Shown: piece by piece, positions 50,401-61,546 of the stretch
How positions within the stretch are numbered: the stretch's first letter is position 1
Layout: every line of letters starts with the position of its first letter
Origin: Argentina anserina
Lineage: Eukaryota; Streptophyta; Magnoliopsida; Rosales; Rosaceae
Reading direction: 5' to 3'
NCBI RefSeq assembly: GCF_933775445.1
Contig: NC_065877.1
Coordinates: forward strand, 32,116,001 to 32,180,000
DNA length: 64,000 nucleotides
Notes under the pieces: model-generated
Told to the model about the DNA's origin: nothing
What the model saw: only the letters and a program-made list of their open reading frames with translations
The model's database searches: none
Made by a program: the position numbers and the translations under genes

Positions 50401-52119
50401 CTTAATTATCATTACACTAATATGCATGCATAATATGATTTTGAAAATACAAAATAGGTAAATATCCCCTTGTTAGAAAATGTAGTCCAAATTCAACCCT
50501 ATATATACCAAATTCAATAATTTTGATATACTGAAAAAAATCCTTCCTTTATGAGGCACTAGGCCGAAGAATCCGTTTGATGCAATGAAAGTCTGTGATA
50601 AACGGTTGTCTTTGTGAGCTGGTTAATTTTTTTTGTTAACAAATTTTTCTAAACTTGCTTACCTCTTCTCTTAATCTAGCATTTTCAAGTCTTAAGTGAT
50701 GTTCATCGAATGACATCTCTCCGATAGCCGTAGGGCCTCCACAATTAGGACATGATGCATTGCTCAGCGCCTCTCTATATCTCATGTTATCAGCTCGAAG
50801 CTTTTCATTTTCATTACGAAGGCTTGTGTTCTCATGCCTCTCATGCTGCGTCTGCAAGACAACACAATGAACAAACAACATTAATACAGTAAAATTAATT
50901 GAAAAATTATAAAACAGAATTCACCTCAGAAATTAAATTGTGACCAGTGTTGAGGAGTAGTATCCCATATATTAATGAATGAAATAACTTAATGTTATGG
51001 AATTTATATACCTTCATTTGGGTGCGCTTGTTTTGAAACCAGAACTTAACCTGTAATGGTTCCAAGCCTAATTCTCGACTTAGTTCCTTCCTTTGCTTGT
51101 CATCAGGGTGTGGACACTCCTTGAAGAAACTAAAATCTCGAAAAATAAAAACAAGCAAATTTTTAGAGGTAATAATTAACATTATCGGCAAATGATAATG
51201 AATCTCTTAAGCAAGTATTAACAAAGCCTTGACTTAAAATAATTACGCTTCCATTTCTTGGATCTGATGCTGGGTGTGGCGGTGATATCTCTTCTTCTTG
51301 TTAGGGCGAGGGTCTTGTCCATCATCGCCGGAGCCACCTCCTTCCAGGTTTTCGCTGCCAGATTTTGTAGCACTGTCGAAATCATCACCAAGACGTGCAT
51401 TCAGCTCGCTTTCAGAAGTGTTATGAGTGGCCATCATCTCCAGAGGGTTTCCGAAATGACCTCCAGCTTCCATCATGTTTGGCTGGAACAAATCCATAGC
51501 TAGCTCTTTAAGATTTTCCGCAAGCAAGCAAGAGGCTTTTTATTGTTTTGAAATCTAATCAAACGGAAATGAAAAACAAAACAAAAAAATGGGCACTCAA
51601 AAACATGGTTCTGGGAGAGTAGTATAGTACAGTAGTCTTAAAAAACTATTTGAAAGCTAAACAAAAGACGCGTTGAATTTACTAAGATCTCTGTCTTTTT
51701 GCCCCTCTCTGTGGCTCTCTGTGTTGTGTGGAAAACATCTATAAAACTTTTTTCTTATATCGAGACGGATTTGCTTCAAAAGGAAACTTTGGTCTACCTT
51801 AGGTCAAAAGCCCATCAACGTAAATGAATATTTTTTTTCGTGTTAAGAACTGCGGTCAAAATTAAAATTTTAAGATGAAAATGAAAATGAGGAGAGCGAA
51901 ATCAGGAAAATAGTGGATAAAACGTACCCATTAATTTTTCATCCAAAAAAATTGTTTCAGACAAGTAAGCAAATAATTAGAAAGACTAGATCTAGAAGCA
52001 TATATGGCACTGACCTGACCAAGAGTAAGGCCTGAAGATGATCCATACCCACTGAGATTCCCATTGCTTCCCATCATCGAAGGCATATTTCTCGCTGGAA
52101 TCATAATACCGGCAGGCAT
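47455..52119 (-). CDS. HD-ZIP class IV transcription factor, HDG2-like
   Basis: Nuclear transcription factor controlling epidermal identity in the ATML1/PDF2/HDG group. Eleven minus-strand exons join in frame: 52119-52015, 51482-51247, 51129-51012, 50851-50663, 50349-49891, 49335-49234, 49140-48934, 48838-48664, 48530-48259, 48001-47912, 47817-47455; 770 residues. Order: Gly/Ser N-terminus; acidic stretch; homeodomain at about 95-155 ([18 protein letters not shown], then [18 protein letters not shown]); zipper-loop-zipper to about 220 with a CPNCGG loop; START at about 265-500 ([34 protein letters not shown]); C-terminal START-adjacent domain ([40 protein letters not shown]). QEMEAFF and the GSEN region fit HDG2 better than ATML1/PDF2. 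No breaks; all junctions GT-AG. An L1 box lies upstream. Confidence 0.94.
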
Positions 52120-55100
52120 ATTTCAACAATCAGAAACCCTAAACTCCCTTGGAGCTACTGTTGCATTTTTGGGGGGATTATTTCGTATAGGGCTACCTAG
52201 ATATATATGAGGGTTTAAGGGTTTGAGCTAGATTTGATTCTCTGACAGCGGTGTTGAGAAAATGGGAAATTTCACGGGTTAACAAGAGACAGAGAGCAGA
52301 CAAAATGGTTTTGTTTTTGAAAAGGCCGGAGGATCTCACACTCTTATAAATCTATCTGGTTTTTGTACTCGGTGAGGTAGAGAGTGTCGAAAGGAGCAGA
52401 CATATAGGGTTGAGTCGATGACGATTTCTTGACAGAGCGATTTCAATCCGAACCAAATGGACCGAGATTCATAACGCCAACGAATATCTGGTTGTTTTGA
52501 CACCCAAGTATGTCCTTATAAGCTGCAGTAACCTAAAACGAACAAAATAATCGGTTAAAAAATATATATATTACAAATAAATAAATCGAAGAAGCCTGAC
52601 CGGGCAGCAAAGAGGAAACTTATTCTGCAATTAGCCCATCAGCCATGAAGGTATAAACAAAAAACAAAAAAAAGTTGAAGAAAAAATAGAAATTTTGAAA
52701 TACCACTATATATCTATGATCTTCTTCCTTGGATACTTCCCCGCAAAATTAAGCTTTGGGCGGGAGACGTGTTACAGATCTGACTTGGGAGTGACTAGCT
52801 TCCGGGAAACCGCTGATTGGTGTCGCGGAAGTGGTTTTCCGGCGTAGGGCTTCGGTGTGTTACTAAGGTTTTACGCAAGGAATAATATATAGGTTTGAAC
52901 TTGAAGTTGAAAAATAAGAGAAAAAACGGATGATGAAGAAGAAGAAGAAGAAGAAGAGGCAAAAGAGCAGTAGACGGGTTCAAAGGAAGGAGAAAGAGGA
53001 GGAAGATGGAGAAAAGTATGGCAGCGGGGAGTAATTGCAGAGCGTATTGAGAGGGTGCAAATGCATTTAATGGTGGGAGAGAGAGACTGGGAGGTGTAAT
53101 TGCGATGAGAGAGAGATAGGGATGAGTGAGAAAGAAAAGATATCATTTTTATGGGGGTTTAATTCTTCCTCTAGGAGAGTGTATGGTGCAATGGATGACG
53201 GCTACCAAACTCTATGTTTTCTTCTCCTCCAATCTATTTGCTGTAATCTATGAATCTCTTACCACCCAAAGTTATACAGCACATTTCAATTTAACTTTCT
53301 ATTAGTAAAAACGGATTCCGGGAAGTAATCCCGATCCGGAACACAACCATAATTCATTGTATCTTGTATATTAGTCAGTATTATACATTCGTTATGATAA
53401 TCATGCACGCCACGTAATAATTAAAAGGAAATTTTCACTCAGATGGATAGATGATTGATGTAGTAAAATCGGAATTGAAGATCGACCACATTAAACTGAT
53501 ATTTTCATGCATGTTCGTTATAACGTACGAGATATGATCGCTCTTCTATACGGAGGCATATATATTGACATACAAATATCGATCGATATTGTCAATCGCA
53601 AACATGCAATATGTATATACATGTGAATCCCACTACAATATATATGCATCAACACACAAATCTATTTTCACGTTAGATTAGGTTTTTTAGGTTGATGACG
53701 AGATATAAAGGTAATTAATCGCATGGAATTTTTATCGTTAGCATTCACTTTGTATTTAGTCACATGCAAAGAGGATGCCATATTGCAAAACATCCTAGTC
53801 TCCCTAGCACAAAATTAAACACTGAACGCTACTTGATCGAGGGTACGATTTTTCCAGTACGTACGTAGCAATGTACGTACTAGCTAGAGATCGAGATCAA
53901 TTAACATGTATATGTACTTTGATAGTACTGCTTTGATATTAATTGGAAGCTTAAAATAAAATGTAAATGAAAAAAGAAGTAAATGAGGTGAACAAAGAAA
54001 TAAGGCCGCTTTGATGTCTTGAATATTGATGTTTACATTGAAGCTGCGAAAGGATTTTGGACCTTCCAAACATTTCGACATTAATAAATCTATCAAGTAT
54101 TCGAATGATTAACTGTTGTTTATTCTGAATGAATCGAACCTTTATCTAAATTTCTCTAGCTAGAACAATATGGCGGATGTTTTACCCTTGTAACCAATTA
54201 AGTTGGATTCTATTTGTTTATTTGGGCACAAAACTTCAGAGACGTATACGTTGATCGAGTTACACCTAGCTCATGGATTGTGCGTTTACAAAATTGTTGT
54301 CAGTGATGGCTAAGGAAGTAAACAGATACAACATTAGAAGATACTGTACCTCCATGAATGTGTTCCAATGCATAATGTGGGTATTAATTTGGAGAAGGTT
54401 ACAGAGATAAACAAGATATGCATCCAGGAGTGTGTTATCGATGGCGTCCGAATGAATGATTAATTGTACGTAACAATGTCGCTGTAAAATCTAATCTTTC
54501 ACGCCAGAAAAATCATATAGTCATGAGCTAATTAACAATCAGTTCAAACATAAATAGAGTTAATATACAGACAACTCAACATGATCGAGATCCATATATC
54601 ATCGGTGGTGGACATAAATTCTCCACTCGGAACCCTACTTATAATATCAGTGATTACTGTGGACAAAAAATGATAATGATTTCAGTAAATGACTATGTAA
54701 TATTAATATATAGGTAGTACAGTGCTCAAAGTTAAAGTACATCAAATGCATTAATATGTACCGGCTTGTTTTTTGAGAAAAATACATGTACGTATTAGCG
54801 AGGATTTGAAGTTTTGAAGATCATTGATGCGCCTTATGGATGAAATAGCTAGGTTTTGTTTGCATGCGTGTGTGGCCTGTGAGACTCCTACGACCTCCTC
54901 CATTGTTGTGAAGGTTGGTGGCACTGTAATTCTCTCTCTCTCTCTCTCTCTCTGCTGCACTCTTTTCCGTCCGAAATAAATGGAACGGAGCCACGCAGGC
55001 GCTGCATGGCGAGAACCATTTACTGCATTCATGCCTGCCTCGCATACCCCCCATGGATTTCACATTATGATTTACCAAATGCAAGCATGCAATCTTCCAT

Positions 55101-55911
55101 AACATACCATCATGGAGCATATATGATCTGTCTTCTAGCCATCTAGCTAGCTCCTCCATCAATAATTCCCAGTCCTGGTAATTTTTTTTTCTTTGTGATC
55201 TTACCAGGTTTAAGCGAAGTTTGAACCGAACAAAGTCAATCGCTGCGTTCCATTCGAAACAAAATTAGAAACCCTGCTTTGCGTAGAGGCCAGTCGCACC
55301 AACTGACCATACTTTGGGGACTGGAAGATGAAGCTTAGGCGGGTCCCAATGTTGAGAGTGTTTTCATACCTCATACTTGACGCAATTGCAAGTCAAAACC
55401 CTTAAACTTTGTACAGTGGAAATCATCGGAATTTGGAAAACACCGACTCTTACCAGAGCGTTCTTCGTTTTCGTAAGATAAGCTATGTATGTACGTATTG
55501 GACGAATTATAATTATCTTCTTATATATCAGATCAGTATTTTCATACATACTGTATATATCAAAGTCGGCAAAACTAATCGCTACTACTATACAAGTATT
55601 AGACAGAGATTGAGGACGACGTCAATTAGGGTTTTTGACAAATTGAACCAATCAACGTCACATTCCATCGCATCTTATCATGGGATAGTGACATCTTTAT
55701 AATTAACATTCCCATCCTAACATCATCTGGTTCCCGATGATATATAGTTGATATTTAATAGTTAATATTGTTGTTCCATTCCCTTTTCGACTTAAGAACT
55801 TAAATATAAGCAGGTCTACTGTTAAGCCTGTCCCCTTCAGATTAATCAATTTCTGTTTTCTTTTTTCATACTTGCTCCACCCCGTCTCCTTCTAAAATAT
55901 TAGGGTGCATA
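52120..55911. other. HD-ZIP IV 5' region and intergenic DNA
   Basis: The first kilobase (to about 53.15 kb) probably holds the 5' UTR, perhaps with an intron, and the promoter of the minus-strand gene, including (GAA)n at about 52933-52957. A (TC)n run is at 54931-54953. Nothing gene-like was recognised beyond. Confidence 0.45.
53062..53069 (-). promoter_or_regulatory. L1 box upstream of HDG2-like gene
   Basis: TAAATGCA on the minus strand, an exact match to the consensus TAAATG(C/T)A bound by HD-ZIP IV proteins, 943 bp from the ATG on the gene's own strand. Epidermis-specific genes, including ATML1 and PDF2, carry this box. Confidence 0.6.
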
Positions 55912-58544
55912 TGTAATAACCCGATTTTTTGGAATGATTTTTAGATCACTTTTGAATTTATAAAGTATGTGAAATTCATTAAACGTGTTTGTGCTGCCTT
56001 GCGAAGTCGGAAATTGAAAACGGAACGTTTATTTAGAAAAACATTACGTTTTCGAGACGTGAACATCGACTTTTACTCCGCGATCGTTTGTGAAAACTTT
56101 CTTCACGAAAGTCGTAGAGCTCGTCGATACGAGTGTGTGGACGTGTGACGCGTTCGAATCGGACATCGGACGTAAAAGTTATTAACGTCGGAAGTTCGTT
56201 TCTGATTTTGGAAATAGTATAAAAGGAAGGAGAGGAGATTAGAAATCAGAAAATCAGTTTTTTTTTTTTCAAAAATCAGGTCGGTTACTGTTCACCCGAG
56301 CTCGGGTACTGTTCACCCGACCCAAAAATCTTCTCCGGCCGATTTCTCCACCATCGGACGTCGCCTCGTGTCGTGCCACCTATCAAACTGACGGGCTCGA
56401 CGATCTCCATCTTTTGGGCTACGCCTTGCACTCCGGCGACAACCACACATGGTGCAGCAACTTCCGGCCGGAAGTTGCTGCTGTGTCGGCGCCGCCTCCT
56501 CCGACCACCATAGCTCGAGATTCTTGAGGGGTTTTGCTTGTCTCAGTCCCAGCAACATTCCCACAAAAGAAATCGAGCCAAATCGAAGTGTAAGTACCCG
56601 AATCAAAAATTTCAATTTCTAGGGTTTGTGAATAGTGTCAAATTTATGTTCTTTGTTGTTTGGACTGTTTAGGCTCGGATTTAGACCTTGTTGTCAACTA
56701 GAAAGTTGTTGGACATGTTGTTTAGGTTGTGGTGGTGAAATTTGGTGATGATTGGTGGCGGTCGGTGAACAGTGATGCCGCTTGAATAGTACTGTGAATA
56801 GTGTTCTGAACAGTAACTGTGAATAGTGTTTTAGTAAAGACTGTGCTTAGTAAATCATGAACAGTGTTCTGTGAACAATGTTTTATGAACAACATTTAGT
56901 TGTACTGAAATCGTCACCTGATATTTTAGGTATCATTTTCTAAGCATTTATCATGCTATTAGGTGACTGACGAAACGAGTGAAGAAATTATTTTCAGTGT
57001 CGTGGAAGTTGCACGCAGGAAAGAATGTGAGTAAAATCTCACTTATTTACCAATCTACCCTTGCGGTGATTCAAGATTTTGCAAAATATTAAAGAATGGA
57101 ATATGACATGTATATGATATAGTGGATTATATATATATTGTATAAAATGGTAAATAAGTATATATATATATATATAGTTTGCTATATAATATACTGTTAT
57201 GATTTTATCGTGATTACGTCATTTTGATGACGAGATTTATATATCGAGAATGTGATTTTGATTTGTACAATATGAGGTGTGATTATTGTACGTGATTTTG
57301 TTTTGTACAATATGAGGTGTGATTATTGTACGTGATTTTAACATGGAGATTGTTAAAATGTTGATTTGTTTTTTGGACTTGATTTTTGAACAATGTGAGG
57401 TGTGATTATTGTACGTGATTTTAACATGGAGTTTATGAAAACGTTTTGTCTTCGGACGAGTTTTGTCTTCGAATGAGTTTTTGTCTTCGGACGTGTTTAT
57501 GAAATAAGACATGTATATGATATAGTGGATTATATATATAAATATATTGTATAAATGGTAAATAGGTACATATATATATGGTTTTCTAAATAATATACTG
57601 TTATGATTTTATCGTGATTATGTCATTTTAATGACGAGATTTATATATCGAGCATGTGATTTTGATTTGTACAATATGAGGTGTGATTATTGTACGTGAT
57701 TTTAACATGGAGATTGTTAAAATGTTGATTTGTCTTCCGACTTGATTTTTGTACAATATGATGTGAGATTATTGTACGTGTTTGGCAAGTCGGAACCTAA
57801 CATTTGGCCGGGCGAAAGTTACGATACAGTTAGAGCTCTAGTCTGTTTGCCGGAGTACTGCATGTGAGGTAACGGGTGGTTATTTGCTCATGAGTACTCA
57901 TATTTTTGGATGTTGGGCAGCGGGTGGTTGCCCAATATCGGCGGTGTACTACGAGAGGGGTAATAGATGTGTACCAGCGTTCTTTAGTACCCGTATTATA
58001 AATGCATTTGGGTAACCAGAATGGTTGCTTAATTTCTCGTGAGCGCTTCATTTCATATTTTTTTGGGACAACCAGATGGGCTGTCCATTGACTCATGAGT
58101 GCATTTATCTTTGTTTGATTTGTGGATTTTCGTATATATTGTTATGCGAGTTATATTTTCATTTTACTCATACGAGCTGTAAAGCTTACCGGGTTTGTGT
58201 TTACAATCCCGGTGCACCAATTCGATGGTGTAGTGGATAACTCCGCAGGTGTGGATTAGCGGGAATTAACGGACCGCTCAGAGGACTTGAAGTTATTTAT
58301 CTCCAACTTGTGTGAGGATTTGGTGTGACTATCTTGTGAGGTTGTTGTGAGGATTATACATTTCCATTTGTTATAATGTTGAATTATAATTTGGTTTGTA
58401 ATAATCGGTTTGACTGAGTTGTATTTTGAACTCAGAGATGATCCGCTGTGGCATTTTAAATGATTTCGATTTCATTGAGATTGTTTGGTGTTTAACGACT
58501 TTGAAATTTTGAGTTTTTATACTCGAAATTTTAGGATCGTTACA
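55912..58544 (+). repeat. Solo LTR H (2633 bp)
   Basis: TGTAATAACCCG to GTTACA, flanked by GCATA (55907-55911) and GCATG (58545-58549), a 4/5 TSD. TATAAAAGG is at 56218. It has the same middle module as LTR D, including the duplicated TCGGGT/ACCCGA motif and GAACAGT repeats. Two partial rounds of the TACAATATG hairpin unit with TATATA blocks show an internal duplication (57240-57760). Confidence 0.87.
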
Positions 58545-59422
58545 GCATGTGGTTGGTAAATATAAACAACCAAACAGATGGTCTAACGGCCCGAACATCT
58601 ATTTTAGAATTCCATTTCATTCCAAAATACTGTTTAGGGATCAAACAACAAAAGCTCGAGGTATGTAGTGAATTGATATAAATTAAGGGAATGTGGATGA
58701 TTGATAACGGAAACGAAGCTTGTTTATTGCCCAAGCAACTTCCTAACCCGCTAGTTATATGCAATCTTTGTTCGTCTCGAATGTCATACAGGCAAAAGTT
58801 TCTCCTTTTCTCATGATTGAAGCTCCGGATAGTGTTATGAATGTGTAGACAACTTTGTAATAACTCTACTGAGTTCTGATTTATAAAGTTATTTATTTTG
58901 TATCCAAGAAATTCACGACATTGATATTGAATTAATTATAATTATAATTTGGCCTGATGTTGATTTAATAAATTTGACGTCATTCAATAGTATCCATATG
59001 TTCTATTTCAATTATTGACCTCTTCTTCGTCATGAATTTCATTCTAACGAGCAATGCTGATTTGATTGAGAAGGTACATTTCCATAATTCTATTTCACAC
59101 ACACATATATATATTTTTCATCAATAATGTCACTTTTATAATTTAATTAGGATATGGCCGGCCAAGTCACAGTTATATTTAGCTAGTCCATATATATAGC
59201 TATTCCTTGTATGCGTTGCCATCAAATTCTCTATAACGATTAGTACTGGCGCACGGTGTCCTTGTCATCATATTTATAAAGTCGGGATGGTGTTCAAAGT
59301 GAATGTATTAAAATTCCCAGAGACCATCCAATGCGTAATCTGATTTCGTGTTCATTGGTTCTTGGAGGTTTTTTTTTTTTTGAATTTGTTTCTTGGAGGT
59401 CTAGGTAGTTTGATCATCAAAG
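58545..59422. other. Intergenic, no gene seen
   Basis: AT-rich, without coding or repeat features I can name. The last eight bases are the TSD of the hAT-type element. Confidence 0.4.
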
Positions 59423-60232
59423 CAGTGGCGGATTTAGGATAAAAATGTTATTTGGGCTAATTTCAAGAGCGGATCTAGGATTTTATGGGGTGGACTATAA
59501 CATTGGCCGAAAGCAAAAAAAAATTTCATGTTTACAACATAGAGTGTATGAAGTTCATATAATTAAAAGTCAATTAAATCTAAATATTCCTACAATTCCC
59601 TAATTCTCTATAATCGTAAGTTCTTAACTAACAAACAAACTAAAATATGCAAATACTCAATCTCTCATTCGACCATTCTCTAACATACTACCAAATTTCC
59701 AATCATTCTAAATTGATAGTTTAACTAACAAACTCATATACCAACACTAATTCCCAATTTTCATATAATCATATTCTAAATTTTCAATAAGATTTTTTTA
59801 ACCAATAAAGTGAACAAACTCATATACCCACTAAATTTCAGTATCTAATCATTTCATAATCAGTATCTAATAATTTTAATCAGTATCTGATTCAATTTTA
59901 AAAGAACTTAAAGGAGAACTAGAGAAAAGCTAAACTTGTGGGTTCTACAATAGAATAGTAGAAGTGTAGATGAGAGCAGAGAGAGCTTCGGGCCTTCGGA
60001 AGCGCAGCGGCATGGAGTGGCGGTGACAGGCTTGAACGATTTGGAAGAAGAGTAGTCGAATAGAGGAAGAGCTAAAGAACAGAAAAAAGATGTATGAGAG
60101 AGACTGAGAGAGACCCCGTGCAATCAATTGGTTTAATTCCTTTTTATTTTTAAATAGAGGGTTTGTTTTTTTTCTGTACTGAAATCTCACCTGGGCTCCA
60201 GCCCAGTCAAGCCGGGGCTGGATCCGCCCCTG
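59423..60232. mobile_element. Non-autonomous hAT-type DNA element (810 bp)
   Basis: Ends CAGTGGCGGATTTAGGAT and, reverse complemented from the right, CAGGGGCGGATCCAGCC. Flanked by a perfect 8-bp duplication CATCAAAG (59415-59422, 60233-60240). A second GCGGATCTAGGATTTTA motif lies about 45 bp inside the left end. No transposase coding. TIR type and 8-bp TSD fit the hAT superfamily. Confidence 0.85.
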
Positions 60233-60240
60233 CATCAAAG

Positions 60241-60923
60241 CATGAGCAGTTGTTGGCGGCATTGTTTGATTATGGTCCTGGACTACCTCTTACCCTCTTA
60301 GAGCATCTTCAACGGGGGCTCTTGCATAAATTTTCTATATGGAACTTTTATTCATAATTCCAAAATATGTAGTTGGACCTCTCAATTTTTCTTTGAGACA
60401 ATTGACTTTGTCAACAAATCTAGTGTCCTTTGCATCTTCAAACTCACGTTTTTTATTCATGGTTTGTTCATAAAACATCTTTCTCAGAATATTGCTTCAG
60501 TCTCGAATCTAATGATATTCCTCTAACATTTAACCCTAAAATTATAGATAAAAAATTATAGGAAAATTTCATTTTTCATTAAGAACGATCATGGTTTTGG
60601 AATCTTTGCATTGGTTCGGTTTCATCTTCTAAAGTTCTCTTATATTCCTCTACCAACAGTGTATCAAGATTGTTGGATCAATTTTTTTTCATAGTGGTTT
60701 ATCAATGAGCAAAATTAACATCAATCTATCATTAAGAAGCAAAATTGACATCTTTAACGATGAAGGTATAAAAATAATTTCAGTGAGTGTCCAGATCATG
60801 ACCAGATCTATTAGTTGGTTTCCAGGGTTTAGTTTAGTGTTAATTACATTATTGGAATTATAATCCAACATTTTAGTCACTGACTGAAACTCTTCTTAGA
60901 ATTTTCTTTGTAGATATCATTCG
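60241..60923. other. Intergenic, no gene seen
   Basis: Starts with AGAGCATCTTCAACGGGGGC at about 60300, which resembles one end of common plant MITEs, but no matching inverted end was found. Confidence 0.35.
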
Positions 60924-61546
60924 TGTAATACCCCGAATTTTCTTTATCTACCAAGGAGCTGATGTATGAAAGTGCCCCGAATATGGAACAGGCGAATAAG
61001 ACTCGAGGAGGCGATGTGGAGGCTAGGGATGCTCGAGGAAAAGGGAAGACAATCAGTTCAGGCAGTGGGTTTCCGGGACCGAAAAGTGGATCTTGGAAGA
61101 GACCGAGGACATATTACGAGACTCCAGCTAAGGCGGCATCTCCATCTGTTAGGGCTGCACATGTCAGGCAGTTGACATTAGTTAAGTGTTTCGTTTGCGG
61201 CGAAATAGGTCACTACGCCACAACTTGCCCGAAGCCAAGGAAGGCGGGCTGTTTCAGGTGTGGGCAAGCGGGACATATGGCTAGAGACTGCACCCGACCT
61301 CAACAGGGTAGACAAGAACATCAGCAAAGACAGTTAGGTGCGGGCCAAGCTAGAGTGTTTGCAGTGGGTCAGCGGGACACAAGAGTGGAATGTACCTTAT
61401 CTATTTTTGACTACATTGCTAGAGTATTGTTTGATACAGGAGCATCACACTCTTTTATTGCTAGTTCGGTAGTGGAGGTGTTAGGTTTGATTCCTACATC
61501 TCTTGGAAGCTTTTTATGTGTCACTTCACCTCTTGGAGTGTCTCTC
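60924..61546 (+). pseudogene. Ty3/gypsy gag-protease fragment with two CCHC knuckles
   Basis: A 22-bp LTR-start relic (TGTAATACCCCGAATTTTC) is joined directly to the internal part of gag. The open frame from 60962 contains CFVCGEIGHYATTC and CFRCGQAGHMARDC, two CX2CX4HX4C nucleocapsid knuckles, then the aspartic protease active site VLFDTGASHSFIA and VVEVLGLIPTS. It is cut by LTR I at 61547. The gag start, RT and integrase are missing. Protease sequence matches the decayed copies in the inverted dimer (SSVVEVLGLIPTS), so it is from the same or a close family. Confidence 0.87.

Noticed and set aside
54751..55162. 113-residue and 93-residue minus-strand ORFs
   Set aside because: They pass through a (TC)n run (ERERER) and show no domain or codon signal.
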